Shown here in pieces: positions 33,401 to 46,900 of a DNA stretch of 64,000 nucleotides (its first letter is position 1; each line of letters opens with the position of its first letter). The notes beneath the pieces were generated by a model. It did not search any database and had not been told where the DNA came from. It saw only the letters and a list, made by a program, of their open reading frames with translations. Made by a program: the position numbers and the translations under genes. Origin of the DNA: Amia ocellicauda (Eukaryota; Chordata; Actinopteri; Amiiformes; Amiidae); the NCBI RefSeq assembly GCF_036373705.1, contig NC_089866.1, forward strand, positions 4,473,001-4,537,000, in the 5' to 3' direction.

Positions 33401-35188
33401 TGACATCAGTCAACCTGTAGGTCTAAGGTATAGGTTTATGCATGCATTTAGCCTTAATGCACATAGATAGGTTTTAAAAATACAAAATGCTAAGAGAGAC
33501 ATGCAGTAACAGTGTCTTTCTTTCACATCTTCAAAATATTGCTTTGTTTGCCCCTTTTTACAGGGTAAACCCATTCTTATCCACTTGATGTCACTACAAG
33601 CATAGACACAGTTACCAAGTGCCATTTGTAACCGAATGATAACAATGGCATTTACTGCAATGCTTAAATAGGAACACAATATCTGTTTATCAGGCCATGA
33701 AAACCAACAGAAAGAGGTCTGATGGTTGCAATTCCAGGGACATTGTAGAGGTGAAATTTGGTTCAAACACAATGCAAACCCTCGCTGACTCTTCTTACGT
33801 CTTTTCAATGTTGAGCCATTTTCCCTTAGCATGGCCTTTGGAATAAAGGTCATCTTTAACCTTTAAACTTTTACATTCTGTAGTCGCGGTGTGTGGGTCT
33901 GACACAATGTGTGATGAGTTAAAAAAACAAAGTCAGGGCTGGAGCTGTGGCTAGCTCTGTCAGAACCGAGCCATGGAGCAACAACCCTGTTTCGACTTTT
34001 TGCATTTTGTTTGAATGCGCACAGCACCTTACCGAGCCAGGCTCGTTCTGTCGTGGGGTTTTAGGTACAGAAAACTCTGTTGCCAAGGATGACACGTGAC
34101 AGTGGCGAGCCGAGGTCAGAGTGATACGATGCTTAGTAAAGCTTTCAAATCGTCCTTCTTTAAATGGAACGATCCCCTTGGGAATGCACACGTAGTGCCA
34201 GTTCCGACTCTGCGCCAGTAAATAACTTAATACAACCATCACTCTTTACTTTCAGGACGGGGCGCAAAACTGGTTTACAGAAAGCTGACACTACAGCTTC
34301 TAAATGGGATGGATGGAAATGAAGCTTCACGCAGGATCATGAACCGTGCCCCTCTTTTAGGTGTCTGCATGTCTCTTTTTGTTTTGTGCTGAGTTTTTGT
34401 TGAGGAGCAGGAATTAGCAAGTGAAGTGTGTATGTGAAGAGTGAATGAAGAGCACTTTGATTGTTATTAACCACTCACAAACTATTCTGACTATTCCAGT
34501 ATGTCTTCCACAATGTGTCTGGCCGTACATACAGAAGCAAAAACCCCTCTTTGCTTTCAACAGCAGCTCACAATTAAACATCTAAAGTATCCTCAACAGT
34601 CTACTACGAAGAGCACAGAAAAGCCAGATATCGCACTCAGAGGTGCAGCTGCCTCTGGTGTGGAAAATGGCTGCCACTCTGTCCCCACTTCCCGTAGAAA
34701 TGAAGACGGGGCCAATGAACAGGTGTTCTCTACGCACCTAGCATAGGAAAGAGATGGCATTTGACTCTGGCATTACAATCAATCGCCTGTGGGTAACAAA
34801 TCAAAAGTGGGTAACGTACCTCATGCCAGTGTCCACTCTCGGGGGCCCCAAGAGGGGAGGAGTAGCTGTGGATAGCAGGCGCCGGCTGGTACCGTGTTTC
34901 CTCCGAGAACCGGGTCCTGGAGGGGGCCGCTCTCTGAGCCTCTTGGCTGTACACCACCTCCGTCATCCGGGCCAGGTACCGGTCGAGTTCATCCTCTGAG
35001 AACTCCAGGCCTTTCCCCCCGCCTCCGCCGCCGCCGCCGCTGCTGCCACTGGACTGCTCCGCAGCAGGCTTGGTCACTTCCTTTTCTTTGGTGACATCTT
35101 CTTCTCTGGTCTTTTTCCGCACCGACAGAATGGTCACCACGATGGCCAGCATGCTAAGACAGAGGGAGATGACCCAGACGACATCCAT
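30369..35188 (-). CDS. Small single-pass membrane protein, unrecognised, four coding exons
   Basis: Join 35188-34820, 32148-32100, 31289-31205, 30417-30369, about 183 aa. All splice sites are GT-AG and phases agree (0, 1, 2). The ATG has a strong Kozak context (GCCATGG). Residues 4-25 are a membrane segment (VWVISLCLSMLAIVVTILSV) followed by RKK, so a type III or signal-anchor topology with a cytosolic tail is likely. The tail has an acidic/Lys region, a Ser/Gly run with eight Gly from a GCC-type triplet repeat, and a helical EDELDRYLARMTEVVYSQE segment. After it come EIAKQPPEIEHILSEI and RRSRRRQYVTTFTET. I do not recognise the family. In the last exon ATG-TGA ends the frame, with a poly(A) signal 51 nt on. 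Confidence 0.75.
31205..31289 (-). CDS. Small membrane protein coding exon 3
   Basis: 85 nt, acceptor aatctcattccag, donor AACTAG|gtgagg, phase 1 in and 2 out. Encodes EQAVQETVEPEDARR then SRRRQYVTTFTET. The RRSRRR cluster is a possible basic or retention motif. Confidence 0.78.
32100..32148 (-). CDS. Small membrane protein coding exon 2
   Basis: 49 nt micro-exon, acceptor cgtccccccag, donor GATCG|gtgagt, phase 0 in and 1 out. Encodes EIAKQPPEIEHILSEI. Confidence 0.78.
32149..34819 (-). other. Large intron of the small membrane protein gene
   Basis: 2.67 kb between coding exons 1 and 2. No nested gene or mobile element is recognised. Confidence 0.6.
34820..35188 (-). CDS. Small membrane protein coding exon 1
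   Basis: 369 nt, 123 complete codons, donor CATGAG|gtacgt, phase 0 out. Carries the transmembrane segment, the poly-Gly run and the EDELDRYLARM segment. Confidence 0.8.
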
Positions 35189-35199
35189 GGCGAAGAAAA

Positions 35200-38100
35200 A
35201 TTCACTTCCCAAAAAATAACCCCACAAGAAGAACGATTGAAAGTCACTGTTCTAGGTTTGGTAAAGGTCTGCTGAAGTGAAGGAAGGGGTAGATGTGTTG
35301 GTACGTATCGGTGGATGTCTCCAACCCAGATTTCAGTGCTGGCGGGGAAGAGAAGAAGAGAAGTTATGGGATTAAACTGGTGCAGGGATCTTATCAAGAG
35401 CTTCCCTAACAGATGTGATTTAAGTCGACTTCACTGTGCCTTATCTTCTTCAAGTGTTGCTGACATCTAATTCCTCAGCTACTGAAGCAAAGATACCAAA
35501 ACCAACAGAAAAAAAAAAAAAAATCAACGACAGTGGAATATCTTCCTCCAGTGAAAGTGTGATGAGAAACTCTCATCTGAGCTGTTCCAGCGCTGCAGAG
35601 CGGAAGTTGCTTAGTGGATGTTTTTGTATTTTTCAGTTTCCTTGTTCCGCTGTTCTATAACAAAATTCCTCAAAAGCCACCTTTCTTCTGCAGTTTTTTT
35701 TTTTTTTTTTGCAGGCTGGAAAGAGAGTTTGACTGAAACAGACTTCAGTCAAAGGCACAGAAAGTGCAACTGCCTTCCACTGGCTTAAGTTACTATGAAA
35801 AATAACACCAGCCTCATCAAACAGATCTATTTAAATCCTCCTGAAAGAGAGAGGGTTTATTTGGCACAGTTTAACATCTTTCTTCACCGTGTGGACGGCC
35901 TCCACATCTGACAAAGTCATTACAGTGGGACTGTGGCCCCTGTGAGGTGAGAACAGCTTCAACCAGACGCTGACTTGCGATTGAACATTTAAAAAATGTG
36001 ACACACAGAAATAGATGGAAAATAATTGGACTTTTTATGTAGAATATAGAATTTCTACAGGATTCTAATGATTCTGCCTATTTCTTCTGTTTACATCACA
36101 GGGTATAGCAAACCAACTGTTTTTCGAGTTTTTTAAGCTGTCTCATTGCTGCATCGTCACTCTGACCGAGGGAAAGCGGACACAGCCTTCAGTCGGACGG
36201 GCATCCTTCGAGACAGGTGCTGACAGTAAAGTTGTTGCCCCTCAATTTTACACTAGGAAAAACAAAGTCTTGACTGACACACATCAGAGAAAGCAAGCCC
36301 CCCGGCCCACTGGTGCGCCCCCAGATTCTCAGACCCAATCCCAGACCGATCCCATTTGGGGAATGTGAATATTTTGTGTTGCCGGCTGGGATTGATCCTC
36401 ATGGGCTCCTGTACAGAATGACACAGACACAATATGATGTAGTAGGAATGTAGTATGTGTAGTTTGTGTAGTATTCAGTACACCCCCTCCATCCAGAACC
36501 CTGCACCACCCTCCCAGAGCCCGAGCCCTGTGGCCGCCCTACCCTAAGGCAAGATCAGTGAAGTATGTAGAGCAAAATGAATCTCTTCATGGCAGTTACT
36601 GGCGCTGCAGTGGGATCCGTGTTCTGTGCCAACCTTCAAACACCAGCTGTTCAGTGTGTTACATGGATGACAAGATCAGGCAATCATGTTATTAGGTATG
36701 AAAAGGGCTACAGACTAATCCCTAACTTTCAGCCGGACATGGCATTTCACCCGAGCCCCCCGCCTCCAGGACAGCTGTGGTGAAAGAGGGGGAATCTTAA
36801 AAAAGGCTGGGAGTCTTTCTACTGCTGTTATGTAAAAAATAAGTTTATAGAAATCAATCAACAACAACAACCACAAAACTCCTGCTTCTTGGCTGAACAG
36901 TCTTGCCAAGTTCTGAGCGAAGGGATGCCAGGTTTCTGCTGCTGGTGAGAAAACCAAAAAAAAACAACAACACAAAAATAAAGAAATTAGTCTAAGACAT
37001 GTAAACTCTTCCCACACAGGTTCCGTCGAGCGCCAGAACACCAGGCCTCTGTCTCCCCACAGTGGGAGAGCCGCAGTCAAAAATAATCTCATCCCATTTC
37101 ATCCTGCCTGCCGAGACACTGAGCTCTCGCCGCTTCTGCCATTACACAACACAAAGCCACTCAAACAGCCTGGCTACAGCGAGGGAACGGAGGCTTTGTT
37201 CGCGTACGTTTCAGACGTAATAATTTCCGTGTCTTTGGACTTGGACTGCCAGGTGGAATTGATCCTATACGCCCTTTCATACAGACATCTCTCACTTCAC
37301 TGTTCGAGCGCCTCGATTCACTTAGAGGGATGACAGCATCGAAGACCACAACACGCCTGATTCCCTGATTTTGAGGACAGAGGATGCCAACTGTCGTGAG
37401 CAGGACGTCCAACAGGTGGCAGTAGCATCACAATGAGAAACCGTGGCTGCTCTGCCAACGTTACTTGCACTTTTCTACTGTGTAAACATATTTTATGCCA
37501 TTCTTGAATCGGTGGGGGGGAAATGGAAAGAAATGCACGTGTCCCCAATTATCTTGAATACATTTTTATGATATTTTATGATATTATTATGATAGTAGCC
37601 TTCTGTCAACAGGCAGTCCAGCACTACATCAAACACAACAAGCCTTAAACAGAACTGCCCGAAGCTGAAGCTCTTCCATCTCAGTTTGCGTCGCAGGGTT
37701 TTAAACATCCATATATATGTACATTTTCACATCGCACATTCAGAGGCCAAGAGCATCTTCCGGGGGAGGAGCTTAGCTCGGCTGATCACAGCTGTATCGT
37801 GACAGAACAGCTTTTAGCCGTTTGCAGCTATTAATACTTCAAAAGTACATAATTAAGGCATTACGGAGATCATAATTGGACATCTGAATGTGTGAGTTAA
37901 ATGCAATTTCCACTTTACATGCACTTGGCCTGCAACCCCGGGCAATTCATTAGCCAGATAGCAGTCCTTATGCTCCTTTTCCCTCTTATAATGCACTTAA
38001 AAATTCATATACATCCCACTATTCCATGCACCATGCTCGACAATGGACGTTGCACCACCCGGGTCTTCGGCTGCGTCGACACACTCTCACACTCATTAGC

Positions 38101-39690
38101 AAACGGATCACTGTGAGGAGTCCCTGCTCGTCCAACCTGTACACGAAAGGGGCACCAACAGGATCTGCTTCGGGGAGTCTTATTTTTTGTTACAGGTTCA
38201 TTTTCACCCTCCCCCACCGGTGTGTCCCCCCAGCGCTGCCCACAGTGCACCCTGCCTGTCGGTTCCTGTCACACTGCGCTGCATGTGCTGCACTCTGGCA
38301 ACGTCCCCGCGTGACACCGCAGGCCTCAGATGGCCCCCAGGGGGAGACGCACACTTCACACCTCCCGCCGTGCTTCCAGGCAGGCTGTCGATCCCGTTTA
38401 CCCTCCGCACGGTTTCCTCTCCTGAGGGAAGACCGGCGCATCCCACGGGGCTGTCGCAGCTTGAAACGTCTTTTCAGTTGTAGAGCAGATGACAGGGGAC
38501 ATATCGGCCCTAGACCAAGCCCTGACCTGTGTTTTATAAGTCTGACTGCCTGGTCTTTAGATGGAATTGATTTTCTTATTGTATTTTATTGAAAGCGTTT
38601 CTCAGATATCAAGTATCACACACATACACATTTCTCTAACCGAGTCGGGGATACGTTGTAAACAAAGGGAATCGCAACACGCTGGGAATACTGAAAATGC
38701 AGAGAGCAACAAACATGTCCATCTCCTCCAGTTTAATTCGAATAGTCTCCAAGCGCTGACCGAGTATGTGAAGAATATTCATCTTGATGCTTCCACTCAA
38801 GCAAACATCCCAGATATTTTTATTCTATTAAAACACACACACACAAAGCATCACTGTATTCTTCATAGTAAATGCTCCGTCTACCCTGACATAACCTTCT
38901 GGAAACCAAGCTGTTTTAACTGCTTATTTGTGAGGTTTTTTTTTCCTGTTTTTTTTTTTTTTTTTTCAGCTATCAATGACTCACTTTATAAGTGAGTGAG
39001 GAAGTGAAAAATGACAGCTATTTCTGTTTACCCCTAGCGACTGTGTCTTCCAGGAAAATGGCTTTTTCCAACTGCCAAGCTAGTGTGAGCGATACATATT
39101 ATATCAAAAAAGAAGCTTACGGAGAGAAATGGGTCAGTCCTTCTGTTAGCTTCACTCGCGGGTGTCTAATGTGATTTGTCATTGACACCCTTGTACCTAC
39201 ACTTGAGCAAGAATGCGATACAGTTCTGATTCAGAGGTTATCCATAAAGGTGTACAGAACTATTGATAGTGAAACAATTTGAGTCTGGGGAGAAACAGGA
39301 GAACGAGTGACTGTCAAAGGTCAGCTGGGGTTTTGCAGGATGTTGCTGTGTTTTCAGTCGTATCAAGAGAGCGAATGAGCTCTGGCGGAGACTCTTCTGT
39401 TTTGATCAGGTATCAACACAAGCATTCCTTCTTTCGTCTGTTTCTTTTGCGATCAATCAATTCCACTGTACCTGGCACTAAGGAACAGTACTGTATCACA
39501 TGCAATAACTAGACTGGTCGGGTTATGAGTACACAAGCGAAAAATCTCCACTTTAAGACTGTCAACTAATATAAAAGCTCCCCCTCTGACAGTTCATTGG
39601 AGAAACGGAGACCTGTGTGCCAGCCGTAAAACTATACCTTCTGGCAATCTGAATGGCTGGTAGACGAACTGCGAGGAAACAAAGCCGGGG
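35200..39690. other. Gene-free interval upstream of the small membrane gene
   Basis: Presumably contains its promoter, not pinpointed. Open frames at 38026-38592 (plus) and nearby overlap in several frames without domain, splice or codon support. Homopolymer tracts lie at 35508-35522 and 35694-35710, and T-runs near 38950. Confidence 0.35.
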
Positions 39691-39693
39691 ATA

Positions 39694-40918
39694 TACACTC
39701 ACCTAAAGGATTATTAGGAACACCTGTTCAATTTCTCATTAATGCAATTATCTAACCAACCAATCACATGGCAGTTGCTTCAATGCATTTAGGGGTGTGG
39801 TCCTGGTCAAGACAATCTCCTGATCTCCAAACTGAATGTCTGAATGGGAAAGAAAGGTGATTTAAGCAATTTTGAGCGTGGCATGGTTGTTGGTGCCAGA
39901 CGGACCGGTCTGAGTATTTCACAATCTGCTCAGTTACTGGGATTTTCACACACAACCATTTCTAGGGTTTACAAAGAATGGTGTGAAAAGGGAAAAACAT
40001 CCAGTATGCGGCAGTCCTGTGGGCGAAAATGCCTTGTTGATGCTAGAGGTCAGAGGAGAATGGGCCGACTGATCCAAGCTGATAGAAGAGCAACTTTGAC
40101 TGAAATAACCACTCGTTACAACCGAGGTATGCAGCAAAGCATTTGTGAAGCCACAACACGTACAACCTTGAGGCGGATGGGCTACAACAGCAGAAGACCC
40201 CACCGGGTACCACTCATCTCCACTACAAATAGGAAAAAGAGGCTACAATTTGCACAAGCTCACCAAAATTGGACAGTTGAAGACTGGAAAAATGTTGCCT
40301 GGTCTGATGAGTCTCGATTTCTGTTGAGACATTCAGAAGGTAGAGTCAGAATTTGGCGTAAACAGAATGAGAACATGGATCCATCATGCCTTGTTACCAC
40401 TGTGCAGGCTGGTGGTGGTGGTCTAATGGTGTGGGGGATGTTTTCTTGGCACACTTTAGGCCCCTTAGTGCCAATTGGGCATCGTTTAAATGCCAATGCC
40501 TACCTGAGCATTGTTTCTGACCATGTCCATCCCTTTATGACCACCATGTACCCATCCTCTGATGGCTACTTCCAGCAGGATAATGCACCATGTCACAAAG
40601 GTCGAATCATTTCAAATTGGTTTCTTGAACATGACAATGAGTTCACTGTACTAAACTGGCCCCCACAGTCACCAGATCTCAACCCAATAGAGCATCTTTG
40701 GGATGTGGTGGAACGGGAGCTTCGTGCCCTGGATGTGCATCCCACAAATCTCCATCAACTGCAAGATGCTATCCTATCAATATGGGCCAACATTTCTAAA
40801 GAATGCTTTCAGCACCTTGTTGAATCAATGCCACGTAGAATTAAGGCAGTTCTGAAGGCGAAAGGGGGTCAAACACAGTATTAGTATGGTGTTCCTAATA
40901 ATCCTTTAGGTGAGTGTA
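39694..40918 (+). mobile_element. Tc1/mariner DD36E-type element, intact
   Basis: 1,225 bp with perfect 31-bp terminal inverted repeats (TACACTCACCTAAAGGATTA onwards) and TA target duplications at 39692-39693 and 40919-40920. It carries an uninterrupted transposase gene. The perfect repeats and open frame indicate recent insertion. Confidence 0.97.
39844..40884 (+). CDS. Tc1/mariner transposase (DD36E), 346 aa, intact
   Basis: Cuts and pastes its own element at TA sites in the nucleus. The N-terminus has the paired helix-turn-helix DNA-binding region (about residues 10-120, with LSISQSAQLLGFSHTTISRV and a second HTH ending at MGYNSRRPHRVP). The catalytic domain has WSDESRF (D155), FQQDNAPCH (D246) and SPDLNPIEHLWD (E283). 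The gap from D246 to E283 is 36 residues, unlike the 34 of classical Tc1 or Sleeping Beauty. A Gly-rich box (AGGGGLMVWG, about 189-198) is present. 346 aa is a normal full length. The ATG at 39844 is the first in frame after the 5' inverted repeat. All catalytic residues are present, so it may be active. Confidence 0.96.
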   Translation: MGKKGDLSNFERGMVVGARRTGLSISQSAQLLGFSHTTISRVYKEWCEKGKTSSMRQSCGRKCLVDARGQRRMGRLIQADRRATLTEITTRYNRGMQQSICEATTRTTLRRMGYNSRRPHRVPLISTTNRKKRLQFAQAHQNWTVEDWKNVAWSDESRFLLRHSEGRVRIWRKQNENMDPSCLVTTVQAGGGGLMVWGMFSWHTLGPLVPIGHRLNANAYLSIVSDHVHPFMTTMYPSSDGYFQQDNAPCHKGRIISNWFLEHDNEFTVLNWPPQSPDLNPIEHLWDVVERELRALDVHPTNLHQLQDAILSIWANISKECFQHLVESMPRRIKAVLKAKGGQTQY

Positions 40919-40920
40919 TA

Positions 40921-43900
40921 TGAAACCAGTGCAACCTGCTCTACATCACGCTGCATTAAAATTACATGCGATCAATTTATAAGAAAGAACGAAGCACCTT
41001 AACACTAAAAGCCCGGCTTGTAATGTATTTGTCTCTCTAGGGGCGAGGACGCCAAAAGATTTTATTACAAGGCAGCCTATGTCGATCAAATTAATAATTT
41101 ACGGGGATGCAGAAGTGATTTGTCAGAATAATGAGTTACTAGCCTAGAATAAATAGAACTGGAGTTATTCTTTAGTAACAAACCTGTATGAGTATTCTCC
41201 TCTTGCTATCTAACACATCAATTAAGCCATTTTGTCTCTTCATATGCAGTCCGTTTTGGGCACAAATTCTCATTAACTTCAATTAGTATGTAAAATATGC
41301 AGACAGCAGATTCAACAGACCTCATCTGGCCGTCAGGAGTACCTTGTTTGGCTTTAAAAAAAAAAAAGATAGTGTCCCTGGTAATTAATAGTACATGGTA
41401 GTAGAGCCACTGTGTGTACGCCCTGGACACCTGGTTTGAAAGGCACAGAGTGTCTGTTTTCGATGCCTAATGTTTTTGTTCAGTGCTACTAGGAGATGCT
41501 GTTCAATCACAACTCTCAACAACAGCTTCTGTAGCTGATGAGCAAATACTTGTCACACCTGCGCGGGGCGTAGGGCTTTGGGACGATTATTCTTCTGTGC
41601 ACCGAAGCCTGCGTCCCTTCTGTCCTTCCCATATTGATCCGGCTCCGCGGCCTACCGCCCTGGCCAGCCCGACACTCGCGTCATATCGCAGCGAGCAGGC
41701 AGACTTTATTAATTTATCAGGCTAGGTCTGAGGAGCTTACTCATCCTTCTCATCACAGGGGTGTAACCAGAGACAGGCTGCCGGGGGGTGTGGGGGGGAG
41801 GTCTGACCGCAAGGCTGAACAGGAATATCATAGGAGAGGCAGAGAACTCCACAGCAATGTCAATTCAACAGCAACTTGAGAGCAGGCGGGAGCAATACCA
41901 GGCCAACACACCACACCACACAACAAAACACAGCACAACCCACCACAACACCACAAGGAAGCATTCAGAGGAGATGCTCGGCAGATCTCAGCGGTCCAGC
42001 TTTGTTTCTCAAAAGCCAAACAGGCGAAGACAGCTGGAGAATTGAAACCGAAGCCATTTGCTTTTTTGTGTGCAATTATTACATTCAACGCTTAATGAGC
42101 AAAGACTTTTATTTCAGAAGCTAATGAGTATTCTTCACTCCCCTGTTCAATTAATTTCCAGGACTGGCCCCCGTCGTTTACCACTAAACACTTAAGCCTC
42201 AACCTGCTAACAAAGGCAACTAAATTAAAGGGATTTAGAAGTAACAGACATCGCGTCTTGCGCTACAAAGCTGCAGAGTTAAGAAATCAAAACATTTAAT
42301 ATTCATAGCAGTGAGTCTCATTGTCACCTTGTCTACAAAAGGAAATGAATTCCCTCGTACGGGCACGTAGCGCCTCCCGAGGTGGACTCTGAGCCCAGTC
42401 CATTAGCCTGATTGACAGCTGCCTGGGTGGCACTACTTCCTTCGTCTCCATGTCGTGGCACATTTCTGTTTCATGCATATGCTAAATGCTATCATTATGC
42501 CACCACCAGGAAGAGACCTCATGAATAAGGTGTATTTTTAAAAATAGTTTATGCTGAGGACAAATAATTTGCTGAGGTTTGAATTCCGTGCAATTAGTGC
42601 CCGCTGTCTGAAAGGGCACATGTGTGGACAATGGCAGCGTCTGAGAGGGGAAGCATGGGGACAGGGTCTGAAAATGGCCAGAGGAGATTTCTATCTGAAC
42701 CTGTCAGAGCCGCTCACACTGCACTCATTGTTGAGCCGCTCAGAAGTAAATTAAACTGTCAGGCAAGGTATGTAAAAAAAAAAAAAAAAACATGGAAATG
42801 AAAACAAAAAAAAGATAAAACACTACATGAAATTCATGTTTCCGTCTGATGAAAACAGGAACTGAGAGGAATCTATCTTTATTTTAGCTATAATCAATAG
42901 ATCAATTCTGTTAATTTTGAAAAATAAACTCTTGCCACTCTCCTGCTACTCCCATTACAATCTTTAATTTTTTAACGGGAATAATAATAATTTATTCATA
43001 AAAAATCTTCAGTCTCTGTTAGCTGTAGTCATACTTTATACTGCTCTTACTTTTTAATGTTTTTTTAATTAGTAGCATTATTCTCCAAAGCCATTGTCTC
43101 ATTAAAAATAAACAAATAAATGAATACAAATTTGTGAGTTTCCTATTCATTTTTTACACTTTGAGACACTGAGATGCTGTTGCATGACAATTGTAGACGA
43201 CTGCAGTCTTAATGGTGGCACACTTTCAGGGCCCGAGAGCTCCGTCCTCACATCACTGCTGCCAAAGTTACCTCTTAATGCACATCCTGTGCTCTGGCAC
43301 ACTCTGCCTACCCTCTTATCTCTCACCTGCAAGGACCTCGGCATCTGTCTCTGAGAATCATTGCCTTCCGAGCTGGCGGGTCTCTACTGGACCCACCGTA
43401 CACGATAAAGCCATTACAGTGCTGAGAGGGGCTGCGCTGACAAACCCCTTTTGACAAGACCACTGTCGGGAATCAGCAGCAGGAGCAGTGGGCTTTGATT
43501 TGGGGAAAAGACCCAAACATTTGTGTCTCTTCTTCAGTCCCGTCACTGTGGTGGATTATTAACATACGCCGGCAACTAGTTCACAGCTAAAATATGCATG
43601 ATCCCCCCCCAGCCTGCCAGCCAGCCCAGTACATGTGAAATAGTCGACCTGCGGAGGTCAGACTCGGGATGAAAGGATTGGCAAGGTGAGCCCTTCTTCT
43701 TGCAGCACGACGGGTTGAATCGAAATCGATCTCCCCGGTCCCCGATCCTCTCCACCCAGCGCAGGGGACGGTGCTAGAGAAGAGATGGCACACAGGTCAA
43801 TCTGTATCGAGTTCAAGGAAGGCCGAGAGAGAACAAACCCAGAGAGACAATCAATATTGACAACATTGTCTGCTGCCTGACTGGAAACTCTCTTTAAATG

Positions 43901-46900
43901 CATTCGGTGAACTTTACAAACAAAACAAAAAGAAGAGGCCGTGTTATATCTATCTCTGGTGCAATTTTGGCTGGGAGATTTGTGGGGGTTTTGGCAATGA
44001 GGGACTCGGCGTATGGGAGACGAGAGCAGCTTTACTAAACACACAAACATTACAGAGCCATGTCTTAATCCTCCAGCTGTGCAGTGTTTCCACCGCAGTT
44101 TGATTGTGAGGAAGTTATTAATTCAGAGATCAGCTGACTGACAGTGATAAATGGCAATTAAAGACCGGTGGGAGAAGCCTGGCGCTTCGCGTGGCACGTG
44201 AGCCTTGTGTTCCGCCGTTTAAAAGGCCTCAGCCGGCTTCATCAGCATTCAGGGCACACCCAGCGAGCGTTGTGTGTGTGTGTGTGTGCACGCGAGTGAC
44301 TTGATTTTCTTCAACTGCCGAAGATGCCAATATGTTGTTTTCCAAGGTTTCATCCAAGGATTTCAAACATTAAAACTGCTGCCGCTGTCGCTTAACAGAT
44401 CAAAGGGACAAGAGCACACATGTCAATGCACGCTATCTACTCTGCTGATCAAATGAAAATCGCTCGCTAAAGATGCACGGGAAGACACAAAGGAAACGGC
44501 ATATTGAGAAAACGGGGGGTGGAGGGATTAAAGATATCCTTGCATTCTCTTTTGGCTTCCCAGTCAGTTTAAAACTGGTTATTGTGACCACACCAGAAAA
44601 CACAGGCCTTCAGTGGTGCTTTAGTCACTAAAATCTGTGTCACGGAGACAAGCTAGACAAAACTAGTCTGTGTATCAATGCACATTTCCACTCTTCTCCT
44701 AAAAACAGCCCTTCTCACCTCAGTGTCCATGGGTGCTACAGGTTCTGGGGGTGACAGCTTTTCTCTGCACAATCCTGCTTCCCACTGTAGTACTTTCAAA
44801 TTATTTCTCATAGTCTGCATTGAATTGTGTTCTTCTGACGGCTTCCACAATAAATAATTCAGTTAAACAAATCTTAAAAGTCATAAGCTGAAGGCTTTTT
44901 TAGAGTTACATAAAATGTTGTATAAAAAAAACCAAAAACAAAACTTCCGTCATTAAATAGCTGAAAAAACTCTTTAAGCTTTTTTTTTTCGAAGATCACT
45001 GCTCTCCGTATCTTAAAGAGCATGCCAGTGTTTGTCTATGATTTATTTTATGGGATGTTCTGCGTTTCCTGGCTAAGGTTCTCCGTTGTTTTGTTTGCTA
45101 ACATTATTATTTGACAAACGACTTCTGAGAGACGCAGACAAGGAAGGGACACATTAAAGTGTTGCGAATTCCTGAGTGACTAATACTTAATTAATGGGCT
45201 TTCGAGATGCTAATTTGCATCACTTGTACACTATCTATCAAAAAAACATTGCTGGGGTAAAAAACAGAACACAGAGCAGCGTCAGAATAAAGTAGAATAG
45301 AATAAACAATGCATTCATGGAATATAATGTATTTAACATATACATTCTATTGTACATATTATATTATGTAGTCTCTTATGTAGTGAACAAAATGCCCTGA
45401 AGACACTTCTAGAGGACTGTAGGATATCCTATAAACTTTATACACCCACCTGCTTGGAAAGATAGCAACTGCAACAAAGTCAATCACGGACAAATTAAAT
45501 CGTAAAAAAAATAAAAACTGGCTGCAACAGCAACCCCCCACAACAGTCCTATAGTTAGCCTATAGTTAACTATAGGCATTCAATGCTTTGCTCTTGCACT
45601 TAATAATCAAATACATCCAGTCACTGGTCTGGAGAATGCAGAGTACGCCTGTTCGCCATCAGAGCACATTAAGTATTGAGATGCCCCGGGTACTCCTCTG
45701 CCCTTTTGGGTCGCTGTACCCCTCGGCAATCTGCCCGTAGTGGCACACCAGAGAGTCTATACCACGGCCTGCAGTGAAGCAAACCACGGCTTCATCCCTT
45801 GGTTCATGTGCTGCCCTCTCCCGCCACAGCCCAGTCCCCCTCGGTGCCCTCACTCTTGAGCAGCAGCGCTCTGGTGAAGGGGCCTCTTGCCCTCATAGTC
45901 TACTGGGGGCTTGTCTGCCATGGGGGCCTTCCCTCACTTTGGTTAGTGCTGATGAAGGCGGCAAGACTGTGGGGCTGGGTTTTGTGGTTTGACATTGCCT
46001 CCGGCGGAGAGAGCAGCGAGGGGGTTTTAAAATGACTCCCTGCGCCTGGCCCGCTGCCCTCCCACGAGGCCGAGACACAAATCATGGGGACGAACGGGAA
46101 AAACACACAGTGGCTGTCTCCTGCAGGGCTGTGTCAGTACAAGAGCTACAGCCTTTCCATGCCTGAGCAAGCCCCACTTCCCTATCCATTTATGCGTGTA
46201 TCCCAGAAAATGCCACAGAGTAAGAATTGGCGTTTTTTATTCTAGCACACCATGCAAGCGTGTCCAACTGGGACAACTGCACACGCACACTATGGGAGAA
46301 CAGGACCGGAGTCATGATAGGAAGTGAAGAACGATGGCAAAAGAAGCTGCTATTAATGACATAGACGGTTCTATTCGTTCTAGATCTGAGCTCACAGCTT
46401 CCGGTGTCAGAGCGCCGGTACAGTTTGTACATGAAACCTCGGCAGCCTGCAGGAGAACGAATACAAAAAGCCAGGGACACATTTTTGGTTCATGTTCAGG
46501 CTTGAAATATATTAGAAGTGACACGAGACGTCAGGTATCCGTGGCGCGTTGAGGGCGGATGCTCCACTGTCATCTTGTTTTGGTCCGGGGAGCGTTGTTT
46601 CAATTACATGTGACAAGGGTTCCGCTCCAGCTGAAAATCGTTCTAATGGAGCGGATAATTAGACGTCAAATTTTGTTTACGTTTTGTTTGTTCTTTTGTT
46701 TTTTTAATTGGGTAAATAGAAATGGAACTGAGGATTATTCGCATGAATATTGTGTAGATTTCTTTTAACTGGATGTATACATTTATGTACTGAAACATGG
46801 AAAATGGCCTATTGCAAAAAACAAAACAAAAAACTGTGAAAACAAGAGGAACACACATCCCAACATCTGAATTGTGTATTTTACTTAGAGTTGGAATTGA

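Noticed and set aside
38026..38592. 188-codon frame on the plus strand and overlapping frames
   Set aside because: Several frames are open at once in a CpG-richer patch, with no recognisable domain or splice signals.
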